Shown here: positions 23,730 through 34,575 of the stretch, piece by piece
Numbering within the stretch: position 1 is the first letter of the stretch
Layout: each line of letters opens with the position of its first letter
NCBI RefSeq assembly: GCF_963678635.1
Contig: NC_087071.1
Coordinates: 20,027,613-20,087,612 of the forward strand
Source of the DNA: Symsagittifera roscoffensis
Taxonomy: Eukaryota; Xenacoelomorpha; Acoela; Convolutidae
Length of the DNA: 60,000 nucleotides
Direction of reading: 5' to 3'
Translations under genes and position numbers: made by a program
Notes under the pieces: model-generated
The model's database searches: none
Told to the model about the DNA's origin: nothing
What the model saw: the letters and a program-made list of their open reading frames with translations, nothing else

Positions 23730-24839
23730 CTAACGTGGCTCAGCAATTTAACTTAAAAGTCTCCCCAGATAGCCAAAACAATGTTTTTCTGAATCTGGTA
23801 TAAATTTCAAGGGCTTCGAAATAAACTAAAAGGAATAATTTAAAAAATTCTGGTGACTGAAAATTGTCTACCAGGATCAGCAAGACGTAAAAATCTTTTT
23901 TGCGTGACCTCGTAAAAATGATCGACTCGAACTGTCACGAAGTTTAAACTAGTTGAATTAAGGATAATTTGCTTGAAAGTTTAATATAAAACAAAATAAA
24001 TGTATAATCAAAAGGAGATTTTTCCATAGCGATTCAAATGGCATAAAAAACAAACTTCCCAAATGGCATACATCTCATGCAACAGTTCTTTTTTAAAAAT
24101 TGAGAAAAACTTTGCCGTGAACAAAATGAAAAAATTCAACCAGCTGACGATTCAATTTTTGATTGACAATTTATCTTTAAAAAAATGTAGAATTTTTTAA
24201 TCTAAAGTGAAAAGCATAAACTTGCGGTTATTGATAAGCTTCTTGTCAATTTTTCCGACTTAACATTTGTTTGCAAGCAATTATTTCCAAATCTTGTTCA
24301 CATGGTTTCATTCCTGACAAAAAGTTAAAATTGGAATTTGATAGGAAACGTTTGAATTACAAGGAAAACTTGAAATTTATGCCCTTTATGTTTTATATTT
24401 CATGTTTAAGCCATTGGGGAATTTACTATGATTTCTACATTTTTTTCAATTTTTTTTTGAATAAATTCAAAATGCACAGTTATCTGTCTAGCTGAAACTC
24501 AGCCAAGTTTCTGTTCAACTTAGTTTCACTTGAACCTCTGTATTAAGTTTGCTTTGCATGATTTCCTCATTATTTTACTTCACAACTTTTTTGTTCCTTA
24601 ACTTGCAACTGCTTTGCGGAGTATATTTTCAAACTTTGCGTGAAATCCTGAATGCTTCCAAAATTTTTGCATTAACAAAAAAATATTTGTCAGTTATATT
24701 ACCCTCCCCTCAGGTGGTCCAAAGGTACTTAAGCTTTGTTTTAAGTCACAATTTTCGACAGACATACCTTAAAATTTTCTTAAGGAGCCTTCGGCACCAG
24801 TATTTATTAATGAGACCGGAGTGGCTCAGAAATTTTCGT
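23730..24839. other. non-coding intron sequence of the receptor gene
   Basis: Open frames here lack family features. Nothing recognised. Confidence 0.35.
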
Positions 24840-25108
24840 CGGTACTCGTTTAAGAGTATGGTCCCACCGTTTTTGATGAGTCTCACTCGAAAGCTCGTTT
24901 AGAAAAGTGGTCCAGCCAAGCCACTTGAAACACACTAATGTTGTTTTTAAAATATATTTATCAAAAACATCAGTTCAGTGGCAAAGATTAGAAACTTTCC
25001 TTAAAAAGTTCTTGGTCTGACTTTTTATGGAAGTATTGGCAGTTTCACGGGACCATACTTCCAAACGAGGTATTTAACGAGACCATACTTCTAAACGAGT
25101 ACCATTAA
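24840..25108. repeat. small fold-back
   Basis: GGTACTCGTTTAAGAGTATG at 24840 is mirrored by CATACTTCTAAACGAGTACC ending ~25108 (imperfect), with another partial copy at ~25047. Confidence 0.55.
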
Positions 25109-25640
25109 GTCAAAATAGGATTTTTATAGTGATTTGGGATAGGACCTGAAAACAAAAAGTCGTCAAAATGTTCAAAAGTGTTTTGAAAATCTACTTCTCG
25201 AGAAAATTTTAGATCCTATTTGAAATGATTATGCTTATAAAATAAAAGTAAAAAAATTCTCTCAATTTTTGAGAAAAACGGGTCTGAATTCTTCTGTTTT
25301 TAGACTAATTTACATGGAAAAATTGATAAGACATTTCCATGTCAAACTCCTCATCATCCAACTTAACTGCAGTTTTACATCAAATATGCTATTTTATCCC
25401 AATTTTGAAGTTTGCTATCTGATTCAATTCCTTTTAAATACTATAAAAAAAATTGATTTTTTTTTCAATTTTTTGTTTTGTTTAAACTGTTTTATTTATT
25501 TTGCTGTGCCGGGATACTCCTGGCTTCTTGCACAGCAACCGACTATCCTTGTTTGCATTAATCGTTGAATCATTAGAGAAGATTACATCAAGATCTTTTT
25601 TTATTATTTGTTGATTTTTGGAGCCTCATAAGTTAAATTT
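25109..25640. other. non-coding intron sequence
   Basis: 25190-25215 (CTCGAGAAAATTTTAGATCC) is a hAT-like MITE end. Otherwise nothing recognised. Confidence 0.35.
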
Positions 25641-25646
25641 TGATGC

Positions 25647-25758
25647 CTGATTTGCCCTTCTGATTGTAGGCTAAACAGGTGTATTGTCCCGAATCGGCTG
25701 GTTGCACGTTGTAAACCAACAGAGTCCCGTCATTTTTGGTCGTCACGCGTCCGATTTG
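25647..25758 (-). CDS. LRR-Ig-FN3 receptor exon 8 (Ig, C-terminal half), GC donor
   Basis: This exon is 112 nt, acceptor AATTTCAG. It encodes GTLLVYNVQPADSGQYTCLA, the classic DSGxYxC Ig motif. No GT donor exists before an in-frame stop. A CAG/GCATCA junction gives phase 1 and an Ig G strand of normal length when joined to exon 9, so I infer a GC-AG intron. Confidence 0.87.
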
Positions 25759-26026
25759 CTGAAATTAGTGAATAGTTGAAAAAATATAAAAAAATGATCC
25801 TTAAAATTTATTCCTTAAAAATTAGATACAGAGCCAATGCAAGCGTCTTTTTTGCAGACTTCGAGACATTTTAGAGACTGTTTTAAGCAAGTTTTCAAGC
25901 CAATACGCGCAGGATTACTGGTTTACAGAGGCATTGAAATTTAAACTGGATATCGCCTAACTCTCATGAAAATTCGCCGGCGCCGTCTACAGTCTTCGAC
26001 TGGATTTGGCATCCAAAAATACTAAC

Positions 26027-26140
26027 AAGGACTCCGTCTTTGTCTTGAGGCACTTTGTAGTGTCTGTCTCTCGGAAGGATCCATTCCACATGTACATATT
26101 CTGCACTGTCACTTTCCGCCACACACAGCAACTCCATAAC
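26027..26140 (-). CDS. LRR-Ig-FN3 receptor exon 7 (Ig, N-terminal half)
   Basis: This exon has 38 codons, phase 0/0, acceptor TTTTTTTTAG, donor GTTAGT. It encodes MELLCVAESDSAEYVHVEWI, with the first Ig cysteine (B strand) and the core Trp (C strand). Confidence 0.9.
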
Positions 26141-26149
26141 CTAAAAAAA

Positions 26150-27084
26150 ATTTGAAAAAATTAAAAGGAGGCTTCTTCCACTAGAATTTTGCCCATATAA
26201 AGATTTTTTACGTGCAATTAGTCATACATAATGGGATACTACCATTCTCATATATAGATAGAACTAAAATGGAGCACTTCGACCAAAACTACACAAAAGA
26301 ATTCACAAGTTGCTATTGGAGTTACGCAAACATCATCAATTAGAGATAAAAAAAGTTTTAATAAGTTAACTTGCAAAAAATGTATTCAATTTGTATGCAT
26401 TAAAAAACGCATTCACTGAAAAAATTATAAACTAAAACCCTGCCAAATTCTTATGGACAACGAAATAATTATAAATAAACAAAAAAGCACATAATCTGGA
26501 ACTTAAAGTAGCCAAAAACTTTATTTAAAAAAAAAACAAGATACGGATTTTGTAAACTATTTCCCCCCTATGGTACCTCGTAATGAATCCCCCCCTATAA
26601 AAAAAGAATTGAACAGTTATGCGTATACGAATTTTGTACCTGGTTAACTATCAAACTTGAGACTAAGTCACAGGATATTTTGAGATTAGATATAGCGTCT
26701 GTTCGTCGCGCTTATTTTTGGCTGGATATTTTCGTGCCACTCTTTAGTCTAATACCAATCTTATGTTAACTCTTATTTGGCTGGTCTAAATAGATCCAAA
26801 TAAAAAAGTAGGTATAAGCCAGTTTCTAGTTGGAGAAAAACTTAATTCGATTCAATATGAAAGTGATCTGACTGAGAACAGTCAAAGTTTACAAGTAATA
26901 ATAAAAAAAATTAGTTTTGAAATATGATTGGTTAGTAATAAATACTTCACAACCATATTCAATACGAAATACACAAAGCGTGAAGCGACGGGCCGCAATT
27001 CTCTATACGGAATCAAACACTTTGATCAATCTTCATTAAATTTAAGATGTAATGTTTTTTATTCTTCCGCTTTGAATTTGAGTT
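26150..27084. other. non-coding intron sequence
   Basis: AT-rich; no gene recognised. Confidence 0.35.
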
Positions 27085-27605
27085 ATACCGTTTTTGTTCC
27101 GACTTTCGTAATGAAAGTAACAGAATATTTGTGCTCGTGGTGGGGTTTTTCTTCAGAAAAATTTCGACTTTTTAACTAGCCGTTTTTGACGGATTTTTCA
27201 AATTTCATTCAAAAATTATTGTTGTCCTGAGCCTGAAATTGAAAAGATATTTCACCTGTGACCGTTTTTCGTAAAGAAATGGGGGTTAAAACATTGTTAT
27301 TTTGGCCAAATTGGGACATTTAGGGCGCGAAATATTTCGCGCTACTAACGCGTAAGCGGAGATTTAATCCATCTTAGAAATCTTTCCGAATTGGTTGAAG
27401 GAAGCATATTCGCCGCAAGTGATTTGTTACTAGGAGCAAAATCTATCAGTTTAAACTATGTATGGAGTGTGGGGGGATAATTTTCAAAAAAAAATCTCAA
27501 ATTTTTTATTACATTCAATTTTTTCATGTTATTACTGCTCTATAGAGCTTAAAAGGCAGCCGGAACATTAAGGGCTTTGCCCTGATACGAGCAGTCTTGT
27601 TTTGT
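27085..27605 (-). repeat. ~530 bp repeat, full inverted copy
   Basis: Runs from TTTTTGTTCCGACTTTCG to GATACGAGCAGTCTTGTT, the reverse complement of the unit at 18640-19171. Confidence 0.82.
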
Positions 27606-28658
27606 TTGGGAATAACAAATAGTAGAAAATTATGTCTTGAGACATTGCTTTACTAAGTTTAAACAAATTCTACACATTTTCTCAATTGGGAGGTTTTTGA
27701 AGCTTCTGAAACGGGAAAAGTAGAAAAAAATGTGCTCTTCCTGCCAGCAAATTTTTATTAACCTTTTTGTTACGAGTTTATCAAAAAAACAAGCTACTAC
27801 CACATTTCATTTTATTTATTCTTCGAAAAAAAAATTCTTTTAAATCAACTGATAAAACTGTCTCAGATAAACATTCTGAAATTGAAAGTGAAATTGTTGA
27901 TTAAATTTATGAGCTGAGGTACTGAAAATTTTACACAACGTATTAAAATGGACAGAAACTTTTTTTTGTAAATCAAAAATGATCAATTGCGTGCCAAAAT
28001 TAATTATAAACCTTACAACTTTTGCCCACTCACATTTTCTACCCGTTTGTTGTATCAATCAAAATTTTAAAGGTTGAAAGCTAAAGAAACGAAACAAACT
28101 ATTGTCTTTAGTATCAGTAAACATGTGCATTAATCTTACAAAAAACAAGCTTTCTAATGGCTTATCAAATAGTACAGTTGCGTATTTCTGTTCCGACGTT
28201 GACATTTTTTGATCAGAGGTTTCATAAATTTTGATGTAACAAGTTTTTAACCAGAAAAGTTCTTTTTTCTTGTAAATAACAACTTCTGGTCGATGAAACT
28301 GAGCCAGAAAAAACTTGCACTTTTAGACGTTTCACATTGTTTGACGACTTAAAGAAGTTTCTGCATCATCATGGACAAATTTTCCTTCAAACTTTTACGC
28401 TATTTTAAAGTTCAGTACTGCAGCTCCAATATATAATGACTTAATGAAGCTAGAATTCTATTTGATAAAGTTTATCTTAAAACCCTGTATTAAACAGTAA
28501 CAAAACTGAAGAACCCTAAAACGCATTAAAAAAAACTCAAAGGAAGTCAATAAGTACTGTATACCTTGTAAGAGATCAGAGGAATGCTGTTTTTCTAGTT
28601 TGAGACATAATTTTTAACTATTCTGGTAACCAATAAAAATATCAACTGGTTAACTGAC
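27606..28658. other. non-coding intron sequence
   Basis: No gene or repeat recognised. Confidence 0.35.
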
Positions 28659-28794
28659 TTGTCCGACCACCATCTGGGCGTGTGATGTCTCCGGGTAGAA
28701 TGAGGTTATCCTCGGCACCACACAATTCAACACTGACTTGTCCAAATTACCCAGCAAAACTCCTTTCAGAGGGGTGGGGTACTCACAGGTTACC
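28659..28794 (-). CDS. LRR-Ig-FN3 receptor exon 6 (LRRCT, second half)
   Basis: This exon is 136 nt, acceptor TTTTTTAG, donor GTCAGT. It encodes TCEYPTPLKGVLLGNLD and LNCVVPR, giving the remaining cap cysteines, then the linker into the Ig domain. Confidence 0.9.
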
Positions 28795-29039
28795 CTAAAA
28801 AAGTTTGGGTTATTTTTGATAAAAGTTTTCACTGTCATTAAGACTCAGAAAGGCCAATTATGCTTCTTTATTTTTTTGCAAAATAACGGATGCAAAATCG
28901 TAAAATGTACCATAATTTTTGTTACAATTACGTGTTAGGAAAACAAAACATCTTTGTCCATCTTGGAGTAATTTTTTCCATAATTTTTCAAGAAAAAATT
29001 TTAAATGGTGACCAGGATAAACCTAAACAACGTTTCAGC

Positions 29040-29250
29040 AGGTTTTTGAGAAGTTTTTGGTAGGTTTTTGAGAAGTTTTTGGTAGGTTTTCGAGAAGTTT
29101 TTGGTAGGTTTTCGAGAAGTTTTTGGTAGGTTTTCGAGAAGTTTTTGGTAGGTTTTCGAGAAGTTTTTGGTAGGTTTTCGAGAAGTTTTTGATAGGTTTT
29201 TGAGAAGTTTTTGGTAGGTTTTAGGTAGGTTTTTGAGAAGTTTTTGAAGC
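29040..29250. repeat. 22 bp minisatellite next to the exon 5 donor
   Basis: About nine copies of GGTTTTCGAGAAGTTTTTGG-type units begin within a few bases of the donor of receptor exon 5 (minus strand). The Lys/Thr-rich frame through it is an artefact of the repeat. Confidence 0.92.
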
Positions 29251-29254
29251 TTAC

Positions 29255-29367
29255 CCAACTGCAGCATCTGGAATTCTGTTCACATATGCAAACAGTGGTT
29301 TGATAGCACAGTCACAATTCAGAGGGTTGTTGTCCAGCCAGTTCCACTTTTCACCCGCGTAAGAAAA
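29255..29367 (-). CDS. LRR-Ig-FN3 receptor exon 5 (LRRCT, first half)
   Basis: This exon is 113 nt, acceptor TTTCTAG, donor GTAAGC. It encodes WNWLDNNPLNCDCAIKPLFA, the CxC core of an LRR C-terminal cap. A 22 bp minisatellite occupies the intron almost from its donor. Confidence 0.93.
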
Positions 29368-29660
29368 CTAGAAACAAACGGGTTCTTTAAAATAAATTTG
29401 ATCATATTTTTTGTTGCAAAAATAAACAAAACACTTTTCAAATACCAACCCAAAAATTTTTGTCTAGTATATATTTCAAAGTTCAAACTACATATTTCAG
29501 ATTTCAAACTACATATTTCAGATTTCAAAATTGATCTCAAACTGTGATGAAACGTTTTTTGGAAGTCAATTATGCAAGTAAAACATTTCAATCAAACAGT
29601 TTTAGAAGCTTGCTTCGTTGAATTGGTATTAGCATTTTTCCTTAAAACGAGCCCAGATAC

Positions 29661-29816
29661 CTGGAATGTTGCTAAACTCCCCCCGAGGGAGTCCAGAAAT
29701 GGTTGAGGCAGAGAGGCTATTTTGTTGTGGGACAGATCCAGCTTGGACAGAAATGCGAGGTTGCTGAACAAATCCACGTCAATTGATTCGATCAGGTTCT
29801 GGCGGAACTTTGCTTC
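29661..29816 (-). CDS. LRR-Ig-FN3 receptor exon 4 (last LRR)
   Basis: This exon has 52 codons, phase 0/0, acceptor TTTTAG, donor GTATCT. It encodes the last full repeat, LAFLSKLDLSHNKIASLPQP, and leads into the C-terminal cap. Confidence 0.92.
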
Positions 29817-30344
29817 CTAAAATACAGGTTGGATCCATGATTTTCTCGAAGGGGGAGGAATTTTCGGAAACTTATAAATTTTTCGAAAAATTTGTTGCTT
29901 TTTTTTAAGTAGACCAAATTGATTTTCCGAGCGCTCTCAAAACCCTATAAAGACTTTATTTTGACAAAAAACTTAGTGCTGCAAAAACAGGTGAAAACAA
30001 TGGGTCAAAATTTTTGCTCAAAAAATTTTTGACCAGGTAAAGAAACAGGTTTAAAAATGAGTCAACATTTTTTGCCCAAAAAAGCGTTTTTCGCCGCGCG
30101 CTCTCCTTTAAAATTAGTATGTATTGGCGCCAAAGGTGCTCTTAAAAAAATTTTGGGGTTGATGGGCCGAAAATTGAAGTCATAAAATAATACCAAAGGG
30201 GGGACCCTTTGGTTGGTGAGGGGTCGAATCCCTGAAAAGGAAAACTTTTTGATGTGTTAGCATTCTAGGGTTTATTGTTTGGCATTCTAGGGTTTATTGT
30301 TTGCTAAAGGTACTGCTCTTTCGAAAAAAAAATATTTGGCTCAC
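29817..30344. repeat. hAT-like MITE fragments in receptor intron
   Basis: Contains GATTTTCTCGAAGGGGGAGG, TTGGCGCCAAAGGTGC and GGGTCGAATCCCTGAAAAGG blocks shared with 13099-13392 and 31779-32070. The copy is degenerate; ends were not resolved. Confidence 0.5.
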
Positions 30345-30706
30345 CTTAAGAAGCTTGTTGCTCTTGAAACTAAGCGTTTCCAACCCATCCAACTTATTAT
30401 CCGAAAAGTCAACCCTCTGAAGTTCTTTCATAAACTCCAAATTCGGAATAACACTCAACCGATTTCCATTCATGTTTAGAATTTGAATGGCGCGGTTGTT
30501 TTCGAATATTTTAAACGGAATTCTGAGCATGAAGTTGTTGCTAAGGTCCAATTTTTGAATGTGGCTGTTTGTTTCAAAAGCGCGTTCGTGAACTGCTAAG
30601 TTGCTGTCGTTGACGATGTGTTCGAGGTATAAATATCGCACGTTTGGGAACCCACCGAAGAAGTTCGGACCAAGGAAGTTTATTGGATTTCCACTCATGT
30701 CGAGAA
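30345..30706 (-). CDS. LRR-Ig-FN3 receptor exon 3 (LRRs)
   Basis: This exon is 362 nt, acceptor TTGTTTAG, donor GTGAGC. It encodes VLDMSGNPINFLGPNFFGG, HIQKLDLSNNFMLRIPFKIF and LQRVDFSDNKLDGLETLSF, all with the LRR consensus. The split first codon joins exon 2 in frame. Confidence 0.93.
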
Positions 30707-31017
30707 CTAAACAAAAACCTGATTAAAACCTGATTAAATTAGAAACATTTTTATGACAATGCTTTCAAAAAACGAGTTTCACTGGTTCCATTTTCTTGGC
30801 TCCAAATGTGCATAAAATAGATTCAAATTCAGCATATGAGTTGTTTAGGTCCTTAAAAATACGAACCGTTTCTTTCATTTTTATTTTTCGAAGTTGCAGA
30901 TCAAAATTCTTCGTCGCTTTGAATTGAAAAAAGAGTTTTTGCAAAAAGAAAATGAAAAAAAAAAGAGTTTTGTTTGAAATGTAAACTGAGATTTAAATAA
31001 CCGGAAACCATACTGAC

Positions 31018-31576
31018 CTTCAACGCTAACATGCGCTTTCACAGTTCTAGTACCCGGGGCGTTTTTTAACCGGTTGTAGTTCAAATACAGATCGGTCAAA
31101 TTGTTCACAAAGGTCAAACTATCATCTTCAATTTTGACCAACTGATTCGACTGAAGATACAATCTTTTCACTGATTTCACGCCTTCCAAATAGAAGTTTT
31201 CAAACTCGGAAAGTTTATTCGAGGTCAAATCGAGAGTATCTATAGCCAATCCTTCAAACATTCTCCTTTGCAAATTTTTAATTTCGTTGCTTCTGAGATA
31301 AATACTGGTTAACTTTGGGTTGTTTCTGAATAAGTTTGACCCTAATTGAAGGTTTTTGTGCTTCTGAAACTTAAATATAAGTAATTCTGGTAACTGCTTA
31401 AGATGGTTCTCTTCGAGATTCGAAATTGAAGTTTGCTCGACGCTCAGAAATTTGGTCCATTCTGGAATTCGGGTTGGAAAAGAAATTAGTTCTTTTCCCT
31501 GGCATTCCACCACTTTTTTGGCCTCGGAGCATTGGCAATTCTGAGGGCAAAAACTGGATCCAAGTTTGGCTAAGAC
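31018..31576 (-). CDS. LRR-Ig-FN3 receptor exon 2 (LRRNT and first LRRs)
   Basis: This exon is 559 nt, acceptor AATTTTCAG, donor GTCAGT. It encodes the N-terminal cysteine cap (CPQNCQCSEAKKVVECQGK) and about six LRRs, for example LTSIYLRSNEIKNLQRRMF and VKRLYLQSNQLVKIEDDSL. It ends with one base of a split Val codon. Confidence 0.93.
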
Positions 31577-31778
31577 CTGAAAATTAATTACTGGGAAGTG
31601 TGTCAAAATTAAACAATTGAAAAAAATCTTGGATTTCTCAAAGAAAAATTAGATTCAATGAAAAGTATTGAGATTTCAACATGTACTACTTTCTTTATTT
31701 TCATCTTTTGTCATACTCTTCTTTTCTGTGGCAAGTATAAATTGAAGCATACACCTGGATTCGAACCAGTGACTTAAT

Positions 31779-32070
31779 CAGGGGCGGATCTAGGATTTTC
31801 TCGAGGGGGGCGGATTTTCAAAAAAAAAATTCGAAAGTTTGTCGACCTTTTTTTAGGTCGATCGAATTGATTTTCCAAAGCATCAAAAAGACATAAAATG
31901 TTTTTGAAAAACAGGCCAAAAAATATTTTTAGGCACTTTTTGAAAATCAGTTTCCTCAAAATTAGTATATATTGGCGCCAAAGGCGCCGTTAGAAATTTT
32001 TTAGGGTTCGTCAACAGATATGGATATCTCAAAATAGGGACCCTTTGGGTCGCCAGGGGGTCGAATCCAA
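31779..32070. mobile_element. hAT-like MITE, one end clear
   Basis: Starts CAGGGGCGGATCTAGGATTT, directly after GACTTAAT. It shares GGTCGATCGAATTGATTTTC and GGCGCCAAAGGCGCC blocks with the family. The right end and second target copy were not found. Confidence 0.6.
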
Positions 32071-32104
32071 TAGATCAAACGAAAATGAAATCATAATAGC
32101 TTAC

Positions 32105-32137
32105 CGCGAAGAAAAACAATACTGCGGAGTAATTCAT
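32105..32137 (-). CDS. LRR-Ig-FN3 receptor exon 1 (start, signal peptide)
   Basis: This exon encodes MNYSAVLFFFA, the hydrophobic beginning of a signal peptide, and is followed by donor GTAAGC (phase 0). The signal peptide is completed by VLAKLG from exon 2. This ATG is chosen because it gives a signal peptide and an in-frame splice; an ATG upstream of the exon 2 acceptor would not. Confidence 0.8.
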
Positions 32138-34457
32138 GACGTTCTGTTTTCAATTGAACTCTTGAAAAAGTAAGTTTTTGTTAATAAATGGGAAGAGGTT
32201 AATCCGAATAGCCTCAATTACAATAAAAGTAATTGCCCAAGGCTATTTTTACAAATCGCCCTTTGTTTGAAATGCAAAAATAATGTCGAATCTTTTTTAA
32301 AAGTGAAAAGCCAATGAATAATAAAATTTTCGCTCGCTATTTTAAACTATGTTGATTGTTGCCAAGGTTAAAAATTGCGGCTTGAACCAAAAAGATAACT
32401 TCACTTTTTGAAATTATATTTACGTGTGATCAATTTAATCGGGGCGGATTTAGGGGATTTGGTTTCGAATCTCCATCGTGGAAGCTATAATTGTTCACGC
32501 TTAAATTAGGAAGATGCGCTTGGTATGCAATAAGCCGAAAATTTTTTCTTAGGATGCCAACAATAAAGAAAACTAAAGAATGTTCATAAGCTTCCCTTTT
32601 TTTGTTTCTGTGCTCATTTTGACTATTTGAAAATATTTTTGAATTGACGAATTTTTTGCCAGCTCTTGTTAAAACTTTCTCGTTTTGAGCTAAAATAAGC
32701 AACTGTTAGTTGACAAATAAATTCCGATTAATTATTCTATTTGTAATATACTAAGATTTGCTCTATAACTTTTCAGGCTAATGACAAATTCAACTTGAAA
32801 TTTTCTTAATTTTGCAGCTGCGCTTCTGCTTAATTTGTTAAATACCCAAGGGGCGATTTTTATTGCCAACAAATCTCGAAGTTCAAAAATTTCAACTTAA
32901 TCTCTAAGTTTAAGGGAATCAAATTTCTGAGTAAATATGAAACAAAATTTGCATAACTTTCAGTGTAAAGTCAGCTGCAAGATAAATATTGAAATTTTTC
33001 ATTTTTCTTTTTTTTTCAAATTTCCAGCAAATCATGAAAAAATCTGTCCTCGTAATTATGTAGAAACATTTGCATGAAAAGGTATTAAAATGAGCGAATC
33101 GATATCAACAAATTTGATTCAATACACTGGTTGTTTCAAAACTTGGGCTCAATTAACTCTGGACCAATTTGTATTTGGTATAACAATAAAATAAGGGATC
33201 AAATAGTTATCCGGGTTAAATTAAACCGGTAAATTTGGGCGACTTTTTCAATTTTGGTGAAAATACAGATGCGTCTGTACTTGACAGTAAAGTGCTGGTT
33301 ATAACAAGACTGGTTGATAAATAACCGAGTTATAACCCGGCTAGTGATGATGGTGAAAATTAGCAGTGGAAGGAGAATAGGGCTGGATTTGAAAGGTGGG
33401 GGGATTAGTTGCAAATCAATTGGACCATTTAAAGGTAAATGACTCTAAGTGTGATCATGCAAAATTGGAGCTTAATTTTTTCGAGTTGTTTTGTGATGTC
33501 ATTTTTGCGTAACTAGGAGCATGAATTGAATGAAAAACGGTCAAAATAATAACTAAACGTGAAAGGGCAATAATAAACAAGAAACTTTGAAAAGAGCAAA
33601 AGAATTTTTTAAATGCCCTCTTCCGGAAAACAGTTCAAAAATACTGAAATGATTCTTTTTTGGACGTTAATCTAACATTAATCACTAAGTTGCCACAATC
33701 ACAGTTGTAAATAAATTTAAAAATATAGATGCTTTGAAGACTCCGTTGGTTTGCGAGCTATAAATAAAATTTTTACTCCTTTCAAAACACTTATTTCACA
33801 TCATGCTAACTGTCTGATACTTTTGACATGGGTTGATGGATATTTACGGCACTCCGGTAATTGAGTATACTGGCATTTCAGTCGACACATGATGCCAGTC
33901 TTGTATTTTTTGTTTGTGCAAAAGACAATGAACTGTCCAATTTTCTGTTCGGAAAAATACAAATAACCTACAAACGCTGACTGTTTTCACGACAACTAAC
34001 AAGATGTATGAAACTATGACCTATGTTGTTTTTTTGTGCATTTTTGTGTGCCTCAAAAAAACTAAGAGGTGTTTTAAGAGAATTATCGCAATGAAGCATT
34101 TGCAATAATAATTTTGATTCCACACAAACAAAACTTTTCACTCAACGTTGTTGTTTTTTCAGCTAATCACTCTCAATTTTGCGCTACGTAGTTTAGGAAT
34201 CAGCTCAGACTATATTTTATCCCAATAAAAATAGTGTTTTTTCGGCCATTTTTCGTTGTTTTGATGTTGTACATTTGAAAAAAAAAAATTATGACCAGAA
34301 GCGACTTCCTTCGTTCGTACCGATTCGTGGCGTGTTAAGGAGCCAAATTCTCAGTTTACTGAGAAAAATTTGTCTCCAACTTGTCATATACTTATTAAAA
34401 TTTACAGGTCGGACTGGACTTGGTCAGTCTTTGTTCAGCGATCACTGTTCGCTCCAA
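32138..34457. other. 5' flank of the receptor gene and non-coding intron of dynein
   Basis: No convincing promoter motif, exon or repeat was recognised apart from a hAT-like scrap (GGGGCGGATTTAGG) at 32440. Confidence 0.4.
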
Positions 34458-34575
34458 CATTGCGAGGTCACACTGTGCACTGGATAGGCACACAGTTTGA
34501 TGTGTGTAGGTCACTAGAATCCAGAGACAAGCCATTTAAGAAGTCTTCAACATACGAAGTTTGGCTTCGTAATGC
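34458..34575. mobile_element. short deletion derivative of the 39411 TIR family
   Basis: 118 bp: left CATTGCGAGGTCACACTGTG, right end the inverse of CATTACGAAGCCAAAC. It shares CTGTGCACTGGATAGG with 16391-16745. Confidence 0.6.

Larger units (their letters stand above)
15941..32137 (-). other. gene span: LRR-Ig-FN3 transmembrane receptor, 12 exons, nested in a dynein intron
   Basis: Twelve minus-strand exons add to 2322 nt, an exact multiple of three, from ATG at 32137 to TGA at 15941 (773 aa). Order: short hydrophobic signal peptide, LRRNT cysteine cluster (FCPQNCQCSE), roughly ten leucine-rich repeats, LRRCT (NPLNCDCAIKPLFAYV), one Ig domain, one FN3 domain, one membrane segment and an ~80-residue cytoplasmic tail ending TVRSKRF. 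Order and size resemble LRFN/SALM and LRIT cell-adhesion receptors, which act at neuronal contacts in vertebrates; function here is inference and orthology is not claimed. The tail lacks an obvious PDZ-binding end. The gene is wholly inside the dynein intron 12484-40498 on the opposite strand. The exon 10/11 junction is the only boundary I could not fix. Confidence 0.9.

Noticed and set aside
29040-29250. CRISPR-like regular repeat
   Set aside because: No spacers; it is a plain minisatellite in a eukaryotic intron.
29001-29267. Lys/Thr/Pro-rich repetitive open frame on the minus strand
   Set aside because: It is the translation of the 22 bp minisatellite and overlaps a splice donor.
31745-31775. 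Possible tRNA on the minus strand (GGTTCGAATCCAGG)
   Set aside because: Only a T arm is visible, next to a hAT-like end; probably a SINE or tRNA scrap.
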